Below are positions 1 to 8,269 of a stretch of 30,568 nucleotides of DNA, one piece after another. The stretch is taken from positions 22,456 through 53,023 of the forward strand of contig DHSP01000032.1 in NCBI GenBank assembly GCA_002408485.1, written 5' to 3'. Every line of letters begins with the position of its first letter. Within the stretch, counting starts at the first letter, position 1. Origin of the DNA: Proteiniphilum sp. UBA5283. GTDB taxonomy: Bacteria; Bacteroidota; Bacteroidia; Bacteroidales; Dysgonomonadaceae. Position numbers and translations under genes: made by a program. Under the pieces are notes generated by a model. The model searched no databases. It was not told the DNA's origin and worked only from the letters and a program-made list of their open reading frames with translations.

Positions 1-1047
1 GCTCCATGCGATGGTCTCGGCTTCCACCTCTTGATAAGGATCTAAATTGGCAACACTTTTGGTCACGCCCTCTTTGGTAGGGGTGATTAGCGGAATGCTG
101 CCATCGGCATTATAACTGAATTGTTCTACACTAACCGAACGTTTAAAGCCTTGATTAATTGACAAAGCCTGATCGTGATAAAAGATGTACGAATTTCCCT
201 TAAAATCGATGACTCCTGCGTGGTTGGTAAAGGCCAGGTGGTCGGCTCTTTTCATAATCTGACCTTTGTATGCCCAGGGCCCTTCGGGAGAATTGGCGGT
301 AGAATAAGAGATGTATTCGGGAATACCTTCGGCGGCATAAATCATGTAATAGAGATTGTTGCGTTTATAGAACCACGGACCTTCGGTGTAGGTGGTTCCA
401 GGTTTTCCGTCGCGGCCTGTTTTGGAGCCAAAGGATTCGGGAGTCATTTCAATGGAGACAATACCATCCCGGCCAATGCTACGGTCGTACGATATCATAT
501 CTTCGTTCAGCCTGACATACCACAGACCGGGATTTCCCCAATATAACCAGGCTTGTCCCTCGCCATCAATAGCCACGGTTGGGTCAATGTCCTGCCAAAT
601 ATGATCACTGTCGATCAGGCGTTTTCCAATTGGATCGGTAAACGGACCGGTGGGAGAATCGGAAACAAGCACCGAAATACCCTCGCCATGAATGGGAACG
701 TAGAGGTAAAACTTACCATTTCGCTCTATACATTGCGGTGCCCACGCCCCGTTTGTTTTGTTCATCCAGGCAAAGTTTTTCAACGAAGCCACGGCGCCGT
801 GGTCGGTCCAGTTCACCATGTCTTTCGATGAATAGCAACGCCAGTCGTACATAGTAAAGAAGTTATTTGCTGTTGAGTCCGCGTCGTGAGAAGTATACAG
901 GTATACAGTACCGTTGTATACCATCGGTGCCGGGTCCGCTGTAAAACAGGTCTGGACGACAGGATTTTGTGCTTTGATCGGGAGTGTAGCGACAACTACT
1001 GCACCTACAAGGAGAATTTTATAAAATGTGTTCAAAATTTTGTTCAT
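1..1047 (-). CDS. GH43 family glycosidase with start of a C-terminal CBM6, partial (3' end outside window)
   Basis: Secreted glycoside hydrolase family 43 enzyme, probably alpha-L-arabinofuranosidase or beta-xylosidase. Translation from ATG at 1047 stays open for 349 codons to the window edge. A signal peptide ends at about residue 26 (motif PIKAQ). The five-bladed GH43 propeller follows with the expected acidic triad: D38 (TADPAPMV), D155 (WQDIDPTV) and E222 (YTEGPW). The last visible residues (DPYQEVEAETIAWS) match the beginning of the CBM6 domain of the related gene at 8270-9661, so the missing part is probably a CBM6. The two proteins align along their visible length and are paralogues. 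It sits 16 bases downstream of the frameshifted small gene and is the last visible gene of the enzyme array. The family assignment is firm; substrate is inferred from neighbours. Confidence 0.88.
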   Translation of the reverse strand, partial: MNKILNTFYKILLVGAVVVATLPIKAQNPVVQTCFTADPAPMVYNGTVYLYTSHDADSTANNFFTMYDWRCYSSKDMVNWTDHGAVASLKNFAWMNKTNGAWAPQCIERNGKFYLYVPIHGEGISVLVSDSPTGPFTDPIGKRLIDSDHIWQDIDPTVAIDGEGQAWLYWGNPGLWYVRLNEDMISYDRSIGRDGIVSIEMTPESFGSKTGRDGKPGTTYTEGPWFYKRNNLYYMIYAAEGIPEYISYSTANSPEGPWAYKGQIMKRADHLAFTNHAGVIDFKGNSYIFYHDQALSINQGFKRSVSVEQFSYNADGSIPLITPTKEGVTKSVANLDPYQEVEAETIAWS

Positions 1048-1063
1048 TGTGCGTTTATTTTAT

Positions 1064-1526
1064 TCATTTATCTATCACTATATTCTTAAAAAAACAGTCT
1101 ATGACTACCTTTTTACTTGAAGAACTGCAAATTACATAATTAGTGTAAGTATTTCCTAAATATGTAAACTTAATCGAATAGACTTTGTCATTGATATGTA
1201 CCTGTTCCTCTATTACTTTTAATTGAGGAATAAACAGGCTCCCCCCCAGAAAAATAATTGCGATAATAAATATATCTAATCGAGTCTGATATGGATTCGA
1301 CAAACGAAATGTTCACAAATTCGTACTCATTTGCATTTGTAATATTCTCAGTCTTCCAATTATTCAATAAATTTTTGAAATTTGTCTCATACGATGTTAT
1401 ATTTTCTCCATATTCATATATACTAACCAGTTCTTCCAATGGATTCGATATCTTATTGCTTTGGGACTGACCATATATTTGGATATGGCAGGACAACAGC
1501 AAAATTATCAGCAATCTTCTTCTCAT
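1064..1526 (-). pseudogene. Small secreted protein or lipoprotein of unknown function, frameshifted at a G7 run
   Basis: Two overlapping minus-strand frames (1188-1526 and 1064-1303) join into one plausible protein of about 153 residues if one base is removed from the run of seven G (C on the plus strand, 1241-1247). Read as drawn, the first frame ends after 112 codons. With six G the sequence passes SGG then SLFIPQLK and continues to the stop at 1064. The N-terminus (MRRRLLIILLLSC) is a signal sequence with a possible lipobox cysteine at residue 13; cleavage after YGQ is an alternative. I recognise no family. The gene looks richer in A+T than the enzymes on either side, which could mean recent arrival. 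The frameshift could be a real mutation, a phase-variable tract or a sequencing error. Confidence 0.55.
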
Positions 1527-1683
1527 TTTTTTCTTTATTGGGATAGTAAAACTTATGGTAAGACTAACTCAATTCGTACGGCCTCAACTGCTCAATACCA
1601 CGTAATTCGAAACTTTCTGCTCTTTCGTTAATAATTATTCACACTCTGTTGTCTCGTAACGGATAGAAAAAATATATTTCCGT

Positions 1684-3759
1684 TCAATTTGTAATGAGGT
1701 CAATCTCGGCATATCCGATGTTGTGATTGTTTTCGGTATTTTTTATCGCACGAAACAATACATAGCGGGCTTTTTCTTCTTTAAACATTTTGGTTTGCCA
1801 TAACGGGTTATTTTTTATGTTTGCAAATTCGCCCTCACTGACTATTTTCCACTTTTTTTGGTCGGTGGAAACGTAGATCTGGTATTCCGTAATTATACCC
1901 GGGCCCCACATACCCATATCGGGGTGATATCTAAATCCATTCAAAATGAGTTCTTTGTTTAGGTCGATGATCAGGTCGGCAGGCAGTGTGCTCACCTTCT
2001 GGTGCCAGGCAGTGTATGGGTTGCCATCCAGTATTGCATATGCTTTGTCGTCTTCAATCCCCAGGATGGTCCAATCCTTGCGGGGTAAGTCGAATTCCTG
2101 GTGACTTACTTCGCTGCTTCTTCCCGATGAAGGTTCATAAGCAATGGCATTTACTACCAGTTTGTTGTCTGAGTGAATGGGCCCGGAATATTTGTTCGAG
2201 CCGGCGCTGGGTTTGCTGCCATCGATTGTGAAATACACCTCAGATTCAAAATCGGCGGGGGTTATTATTACATCACCCGACTTGTTGCGTATGATCGTTG
2301 GGGGTGTCAGTATTTGCGGCGCATTGTAAACGCCGATGTTCGATATCACCGGACAGGCTTTTGAACTGGTAACGTTGAAGCGAACCTTGCTTGCTTCCAA
2401 AGTAGGAAAACGAAGTATACGTTTATAGCCGATTGTGGTGCCTGTGGCAACTTCTTCCCAATCATTTCCGACAAGCGCTTCCACCGTGAATGATTTTACC
2501 CGTTGTCCCAGGCGTATCTGTTCTTGCACCATAAACCGGTTGAAAGCGGTTGGTCTTTCGAAATCGATGGTCAGGGAGGCTGTTGTAACGCTTTCATCGG
2601 TAGCCCAATAGGTATCCTTGTTGTTGTCGATCGCTTTTTTTGCTGCAAATTTTGCGGTGTTCCCCCTGACATTTGTCGCTTCTACCTTTGCATTGTCTGC
2701 CAGGTCTGTCGCAAATGCTTCCTGAACAGCCTGTGCCAGATCAAGTGCAGCCTTTTCATCATTTGGGTGAATTAACCCATTGGGCATCACGGGGAAATTC
2801 AGCAAAAATGTGCCATTCCGGCCAATAGAATGGTAATAGGTATCCATCAGGTGGGATACGGTTTTTACTTTGCCATCTTCACTGGGATGGTAAAACCATT
2901 CTGGCCTGATGGAAGTATTTACCTCGGCAGGCACCCATGCATTTCCTGTTTCGAGACCATAATGTAACATATCCCCACTCACAACTCCTGTACTGTCGAG
3001 CAGACTCCAGTTCGTTTCTCCCACATACCCCGCTTCGGTACCTACCCAACGCAGATCAGCCCTGTCGCCGCCATCGTTCCATATAACAATGCCGGGCTGC
3101 AGCTCATAGATCATTTGGTAGGTGGGCAGCCAGTCGTAATAGGTCGTACGGTCTATTTGCCGGTTTTCATTTGCTCCGCCATAGTATCCCGTACCTCCAT
3201 TCGCACCATCGAACCATATTTCAAAAATAGGTCCATAGTTGGTCAGCAACTCTTTAATCTGATTTCGGAAATAGGTGATATATTCAGGTTTTCCATAATC
3301 GGGATGGTTTCTATCCCAGGGGGAAATGTATATACCCAGCTTCAGGCCGTATTCTTCACAGGCATCGGCCAGTTCACGTACCACATCGCCTTTCCCTTCT
3401 TTCCACGGGGTGTTCTTTACCGAATATTCGGTATATTCTGATGGCCACAAGCAAAAGCCACTGTGGTGCTTGGCAGTTAGGATGATCCCTTTCATGCCTG
3501 CTTCTTTGCATATACGGGCCCACTGCCGTGCATCGAGCTCTGTTGGATTAAACAGGTGAATGTCTTCGTTGCCATACCCCCACGATTGGTCGGTATAGGT
3601 GTTCAATGAAAAGTGTATAAAAGAGTAGTATTCCATTTCCTGCCAGCGAACCTGATTTTCGGAAGGTATCGGGTACACGGGTGCCGGCTCTGTTGTGCGG
3701 TTACAACCTGGGAGGCAGGCAATATACAGCGATAGGGTACATAAATAGATTAGCTTCAT
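1684..3759 (-). CDS. GH29 alpha-L-fucosidase lipoprotein with two F5/8 type C domains
   Basis: Predicted exo-alpha-L-fucosidase, 691 aa, anchored as a lipoprotein: the signal sequence ends in LPGC with the lipid-bearing Cys at residue 19. The GH29 barrel spans about residues 35-350. The motif IWFDGA places the predicted nucleophile at D184, and the AKHHSGFCLWPS and SIRPEWFYHP motifs are also typical. After the barrel come an F5/8 type C (CBM32-like) domain at about 355-480, a chitobiase C-terminal-like beta-sandwich at about 483-550 (VYFTIDGSKPS) and a second F5/8 type C domain at about 555-691. This architecture is common in fucosidases preferring branched alpha-1,3/1,4-linked fucose (GH29 subfamily B), but linkage is inferred. 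The start lies 6 bases after the stop of the GH146 gene, so they are probably co-transcribed. Surface location is likely but not proven. Confidence 0.9.
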   Translation of the reverse strand: MKLIYLCTLSLYIACLPGCNRTTEPAPVYPIPSENQVRWQEMEYYSFIHFSLNTYTDQSWGYGNEDIHLFNPTELDARQWARICKEAGMKGIILTAKHHSGFCLWPSEYTEYSVKNTPWKEGKGDVVRELADACEEYGLKLGIYISPWDRNHPDYGKPEYITYFRNQIKELLTNYGPIFEIWFDGANGGTGYYGGANENRQIDRTTYYDWLPTYQMIYELQPGIVIWNDGGDRADLRWVGTEAGYVGETNWSLLDSTGVVSGDMLHYGLETGNAWVPAEVNTSIRPEWFYHPSEDGKVKTVSHLMDTYYHSIGRNGTFLLNFPVMPNGLIHPNDEKAALDLAQAVQEAFATDLADNAKVEATNVRGNTAKFAAKKAIDNNKDTYWATDESVTTASLTIDFERPTAFNRFMVQEQIRLGQRVKSFTVEALVGNDWEEVATGTTIGYKRILRFPTLEASKVRFNVTSSKACPVISNIGVYNAPQILTPPTIIRNKSGDVIITPADFESEVYFTIDGSKPSAGSNKYSGPIHSDNKLVVNAIAYEPSSGRSSEVSHQEFDLPRKDWTILGIEDDKAYAILDGNPYTAWHQKVSTLPADLIIDLNKELILNGFRYHPDMGMWGPGIITEYQIYVSTDQKKWKIVSEGEFANIKNNPLWQTKMFKEEKARYVLFRAIKNTENNHNIGYAEIDLITN

Positions 3760-3765
3760 TGTAAT

Positions 3766-6159
3766 TTAGTTTCTCGATTGGCTTTGTTTTAGCAAACGGA
3801 TAAAGTATACAGCCCCTGCAGTATTGCCGGGCAGAGACTGAAACTTAACCCTTATCTTATCCTTTCCTTCCACCATCCTGCGGGGGATGCCATATTCCAC
3901 ATCAAAGAATCTTGATTGGTTCCAGCGGCCGGTATTGTCTTCGGTCAACAACTTTTCATCGTCGATGTATATATCAAGCCTTCGGCCTCCCCACTCAGCA
4001 CCCCAATAGCGAACAAGGAGACAAAGGTCGGTTTCGGAATTTGTCTTCATCTCGTAGCTGAAATAGCCATTTCCGGTTGCATCACGATAGAACTCGTTGT
4101 TGCTGTTTCCCGAGGTAGAATGTTCTTTTTCGATGGCATGGTCCGTTTCCGGCTGTTGTTCACCGGTTGCCACAAAATCGATGGTTCGTTTTTCGATGGC
4201 AATCTTTTTGTTTTCCATTGCCGTCAGGGAGTCCTTGTACGAGCTGTATCCATTATTTGTTAGTGCCAGCCAGTAGATCATGTACCGGGAATCGTGTATT
4301 TTTGCGAAGGGCTCCAGGGTTACGTCCATCGGATTTTCCATTTTGACACTTAGCTTGAAATGCAAGGGCTTATCCTTTACCGGTATCAGCTTGTTGGCAA
4401 TATTTTGAATGTCGTCTTCAACCAGGATGGGAGCCTGGTCGACAGGCAACATCTTGCCGCCCGGGTATTGTGCCCATCGTCCATCGTCGGCTAGCAATCC
4501 TCTCAAATCGTCTGCGCCGGTCCTGGCGCCCAGCAAGATGGGACCGCGCATAAAAGCGATGTATTTGTCTACATGGGGCAGTTGTACAATGCTGTTGTGC
4601 ATCGGCAGCTTCACTTTCACCACATCTCCTTTTTTCCACTTCCTGTCGATACAGATGTAGGAGGAAGGGAGAGAATCGTACTTTACTTCTTTTCCGTTTA
4701 CGCTGATTGTCAATGCCCCCTCCTTCACCCATTCGGGATACCGGATCATGAGTGGAAAGTGTGATGATCCTTTTGTTATGGTAAGCGTTGTGCCTTCTTC
4801 GCATGGAAAGCCTGTCTCTTGCCTGATGCTGATTTTTTTCTCCTTCCAGTTGAGTTCGGAAGCGATAAAGAGGTTCAGGAAGAGTGAATCGCCGGAGTGG
4901 GTATAGATAAACTGATTGTATTTACTGTGGTTTTCCATGCCTGTGCCCACGCAGCACCACATGGCATTGTTGGGAGTGGAATAAACCCGGTAATGACGGG
5001 GACGGGCTGTGGTGAAATAAACGTACCCCCCATGCTCCGGGTGTTGAGTAGAAAGAATGTGATTAAACAGCGTACGTTCATAGTAATCGGCGTAATGTGC
5101 CGAGGGACGGATGCGAAACAAATCTTCGGTTAGCTTCAGCATATTGTAGGAGTTGCAGGTCTCCGGTCCGTCCACATCGTTGATATAATCACCACAGGAT
5201 GCGATGCCTGGAAAGTGTTCCCTGCGGCTATTTCCTCCGAAAGCCAAAGAGCGGTTTCTCACAATGGTCTCCCATGAGAAGCGTCCCGCATTTTCATATG
5301 TTTTGTCGCCACTCAGTTCGGCGATTCTGGTAAAGCCGATAAACTTGGGTATCTGCGTGTTTGCGTGCTTGTTGTCAAGATTGTCAATCCCCTGCGACAA
5401 CGGTTCAAGAAACTGCTTGTGCGAAAATCTCCTGGCTGCCACCAGGTATTTCTCGTTGCCGGTTATCTGGTAAGCATCGGCAAAGATCTCGTTCATGCCG
5501 CCGTGTTCCATGTTGAGCATCGATTGCATCTGTTCATCGGTAAGGGCAGAAGTGATGCGAATACCCCAATCGCAAAATTGCAGAAACAGCGACCTGGCCT
5601 CTTTGTTGTTTGCATAAAGCCAGGCATCCCGCAGGCCGGCATACATCTTGTGCAGGTTGTAGAAAGGCGCCCATGCAGACATATAGGTTCCAAAATCCCC
5701 CTTTTTGAAAGCTGACCATAATGCCGCACTGTTGGGAAACCCACCGACGTAGCCGGTACCCCATTCCGCATTGTTTACTTCATTTGCTTCCAGGCACATC
5801 CTTAGTTCCGAAATCATCTGTTCCATTCGTTTTTTACACTCGCTATTGCCTGTGGATGCATAATTTATTGCCATGGCAGAGAGGTAGTGCCCTGCCACAT
5901 GCCCATCCAGACCGTCCCAGTTGGGATAGCTTTTTGCCTTCTCCGGCAGACCGGCTACTTTGCGGTAGGGTGCCAGCAAGCGATCCACGTCGTACTGTAA
6001 AAGTACCTGGATGTTGAGGTCACGTGCATCTTTGAATGGCCCTTCGAGCAGCGTTACATCCGATATTGGAAATTCGTTGTTGTATAGTTTCTCCTGTGCC
6101 TGTATGGATCCAAAACAAATAAAAAGAGAAACAAACAATCCTAAGTTTATTCTTCTCAT
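3766..6159 (-). CDS. GH146/GH127-type beta-L-arabinofuranosidase (DUF1680)
   Basis: Predicted retaining exo-beta-L-arabinofuranosidase of the DUF1680 clan, 797 aa. The cysteine-zinc active site typical of these enzymes is visible: E333 and C335 in GPETCNSYN, then C402-C403 in AMWCCVGTG, one of which should be the nucleophile. The E-x-C and C-C arrangement matches the known zinc ligands of characterised GH127 enzymes. The form CCVGTGMENHSKY rather than CCPPN points to GH146. An alpha/alpha barrel fills about residues 30-420; beta-rich domains follow, with a galactose-binding-like module at the C-terminus. I chose ATG at 6159. An in-frame TTG at 6168 would add three residues, but ATG gives a clean signal peptide (MRRINLGLFVSLFICFGSIQAQ). 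Beta-L-arabinofuranose occurs on some rhamnogalacturonan-I arabinans and on extensins, which is useful evidence for the target glycan. Confidence 0.9.
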   Translation of the reverse strand: MRRINLGLFVSLFICFGSIQAQEKLYNNEFPISDVTLLEGPFKDARDLNIQVLLQYDVDRLLAPYRKVAGLPEKAKSYPNWDGLDGHVAGHYLSAMAINYASTGNSECKKRMEQMISELRMCLEANEVNNAEWGTGYVGGFPNSAALWSAFKKGDFGTYMSAWAPFYNLHKMYAGLRDAWLYANNKEARSLFLQFCDWGIRITSALTDEQMQSMLNMEHGGMNEIFADAYQITGNEKYLVAARRFSHKQFLEPLSQGIDNLDNKHANTQIPKFIGFTRIAELSGDKTYENAGRFSWETIVRNRSLAFGGNSRREHFPGIASCGDYINDVDGPETCNSYNMLKLTEDLFRIRPSAHYADYYERTLFNHILSTQHPEHGGYVYFTTARPRHYRVYSTPNNAMWCCVGTGMENHSKYNQFIYTHSGDSLFLNLFIASELNWKEKKISIRQETGFPCEEGTTLTITKGSSHFPLMIRYPEWVKEGALTISVNGKEVKYDSLPSSYICIDRKWKKGDVVKVKLPMHNSIVQLPHVDKYIAFMRGPILLGARTGADDLRGLLADDGRWAQYPGGKMLPVDQAPILVEDDIQNIANKLIPVKDKPLHFKLSVKMENPMDVTLEPFAKIHDSRYMIYWLALTNNGYSSYKDSLTAMENKKIAIEKRTIDFVATGEQQPETDHAIEKEHSTSGNSNNEFYRDATGNGYFSYEMKTNSETDLCLLVRYWGAEWGGRRLDIYIDDEKLLTEDNTGRWNQSRFFDVEYGIPRRMVEGKDKIRVKFQSLPGNTAGAVYFIRLLKQSQSRN

Positions 6160-6256
6160 TCTCTTCAATTTAATGAATGTTTATTTTCCGCTTTTCAACC
6201 ATCTGTGAATAAAACGATTGTATGATTACTCAAGATATGATGAACCGGGGTAATTC

Positions 6257-8203
6257 TTATTGTTTGATGACAAAACCGCCTTTGGGCTGTAGAGTGACGG
6301 TTACCTTGCCGTTTTTATTGACTTTGTTGCTGGTGACAAGTGCCTCCCGGTTGCTGTTGTCGGAATAGATACTCACTTCTTGCCCTGCCACCATGGGTAG
6401 GTTTAATTCCAGCTCCAGCGGCTGTTCCAGGGCATTCACCCCGGCAATATACCACTGCTCTCCGTGGCGGCGGGCAATGACCGAGAACTTACCGGGATAG
6501 CCGTCAATATACACTGTTTCATCCCAGGTGGTGGGGATCTCTTTCATAAAGCTAATCAGAGACGCAGGGGCATCAGCCAGGTTGTTGGGTGTCAGTGCAA
6601 ACATCTGCACCGGATTTTGAAAGAGAATGCCGGTTGCAATCTGAAACACATCGGTAGTAAGTCGTTGTTGTCCCCTGTTGTTTCCCCTGTTGAGGAATTT
6701 ATTCATAAAGACCCCTCCGAACTCCATGCTGCCTACGCTGTTGCGGATAAAGGGGTGCAAGGTGGCGTAAAAAGCTTCTTTCTCCCGCACATCCTGCGAG
6801 AAGATCAGCATCTCGGAAGCGAGTACCGCCTCACTACCCACAAAGTTGGGGTACATCCGTTCCCATCCTCGTGGAAGGGTGCAGCCGTGGAATATAATCA
6901 TCAGTCCGTGGTCATTGGCATCGGAGAGAATATCTTCGTAAAAACGCATTGTTTCCTGCTTATCTCCACCGAAGAAATCGACTTTCAGCCCCTTCACCCC
7001 CACTTTTTTCAGCCATTTCATCTCCTTCTTTCTGGCGATGGAGGTACTCATTCTGTTTCTGGGCCCTTGTGGAGCATCATTGAATCCTCCGTTGGAGTTG
7101 TACCAGAGGAAGACATCAACACCCTTTGAGCGGGCATAGCCGATCAGCTCCTCCATCTTCTCGTAGCCGATGTTGGAATCCCACAAAGCATCGATCAGAA
7201 TATATTCGTATCCCATTTCCGCTGCCAGGTCGATGTATTTCACCTGATCGTCCCAGTTCATGCTCTGATCCTGCCAGACGATCCAGCTCCAGGTACCTCT
7301 GCCGTATTGATACTCCTGCGACGCATTGTAGAGTGGCTCCACCAGATCGAACGGGATGGTGGTCTCCACGATGGGCTTCAGGCTGTTGCCCACCGTGATT
7401 GTGCGCCAGGGGGTCGCACCGGGGAGCGGGATTTGTGCACCGCTACTGCCAAATCCGTTGTTTTGTCTCATATCCGGATATTCAACCGTGTATAAACCCT
7501 CCTTTGTGCCATCGCTCAGATGGGAGGCGCAGTACTGACTGGTTACGCCGGTCTCGGAGATCAGTGCCCAGCCGTCGTTCCCGATGCGAAAGAGTCCGGG
7601 GAAGACATATCCCAGGTTACCGTAGGTTGGTTTTCCCACCGGTTCGTCGTTGGTATAGCCGCTTTCGTAGCTGGGCGAGGTTCTGGCAAAGGCACCCATG
7701 GCCCCCATCATCGGAGAGAGAAAGGTTGTGGTAAATTCCGGAAACTTGAATCCGGTTGCTTCCTTTTCTACCACGCAAGCCCTCCTTTCACCCCACTGAG
7801 GGAGTTCGTAACGGAAAGCCACATCGTTGTTGCTCACCTGAAACACGATGTTCAGGCCTCTCTGCCTGCCATCTTCGAAGGAACAAACCATCTTGTTGGC
7901 TTGGTAACGGACAGCCGACCGTTTTATTTTTTCCTGGGTATAGCTTTTATCCACTGCCGAGCTCTCATAACCTTTGAACGCGAGGTCTTTGCTGAAGTCC
8001 CCCTCGTTGGTAATGACTCCCAGCGGTGATTTTTCCAGGATGGTTTTGCCTGCATACACCACGGAATAGCCGGGTTGCCCCTCTTCGAGGTAGAGTTGAA
8101 GTGTTAGCTCTCCGTCTGGGCTGCTCAGCGTGGCTATCTGGGCATAAAGCATACTGGCAGGAAATGCAATCAGGATGATGAGGGATAGAAAAAAATGTTT
8201 CAT
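6257..8203 (-). CDS. GH97 glycosidase, retaining (aspartate-nucleophile) type
   Basis: Family GH97 exo-glycosidase, 648 aa, with a signal peptide ending near MLYAQ. The N-terminal beta-sandwich covers about residues 22-285, the catalytic barrel about 290-560, and a C-terminal beta domain the rest. In GH97, inverting alpha-glucosidases of the SusB type lack the strand-end aspartate that retaining members use as nucleophile. Here the motif GLKVDFFGGD places D409 at that position, and E458/E464 in GSEAVLASE supply the acid/base candidate. D409 to E464 is 55 residues, the same spacing I recall for a characterised retaining alpha-galactosidase of the family. So the enzyme probably removes alpha-D-galactose or, equally possible, beta-L-arabinopyranose, which has the same ring stereochemistry. 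It lies between GH43-CBM6 and GH146 with short gaps (66 and 97 bases). Confidence 0.9.
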   Translation of the reverse strand: MKHFFLSLIILIAFPASMLYAQIATLSSPDGELTLQLYLEEGQPGYSVVYAGKTILEKSPLGVITNEGDFSKDLAFKGYESSAVDKSYTQEKIKRSAVRYQANKMVCSFEDGRQRGLNIVFQVSNNDVAFRYELPQWGERRACVVEKEATGFKFPEFTTTFLSPMMGAMGAFARTSPSYESGYTNDEPVGKPTYGNLGYVFPGLFRIGNDGWALISETGVTSQYCASHLSDGTKEGLYTVEYPDMRQNNGFGSSGAQIPLPGATPWRTITVGNSLKPIVETTIPFDLVEPLYNASQEYQYGRGTWSWIVWQDQSMNWDDQVKYIDLAAEMGYEYILIDALWDSNIGYEKMEELIGYARSKGVDVFLWYNSNGGFNDAPQGPRNRMSTSIARKKEMKWLKKVGVKGLKVDFFGGDKQETMRFYEDILSDANDHGLMIIFHGCTLPRGWERMYPNFVGSEAVLASEMLIFSQDVREKEAFYATLHPFIRNSVGSMEFGGVFMNKFLNRGNNRGQQRLTTDVFQIATGILFQNPVQMFALTPNNLADAPASLISFMKEIPTTWDETVYIDGYPGKFSVIARRHGEQWYIAGVNALEQPLELELNLPMVAGQEVSIYSDNSNREALVTSNKVNKNGKVTVTLQPKGGFVIKQ

Positions 8204-8269
8204 TGTTTTGTTTTCTTAAGTGCAATTGTTGATGTGTGTTGTTTCGTTTTCTCTTCTGGGGCAGCACAT

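Noticed and set aside
1621..1683. Possible terminator hairpin (AACGGA...TCCGTT) after the GH29 gene
   Set aside because: Stem of six pairs with a very large A/T loop and no following U-run; too weak to call.
6464..7129. Plus-strand open frame of 221 codons opposite GH97
   Set aside because: Lies fully within the GH97 barrel coding sequence; translation has no recognisable motif.
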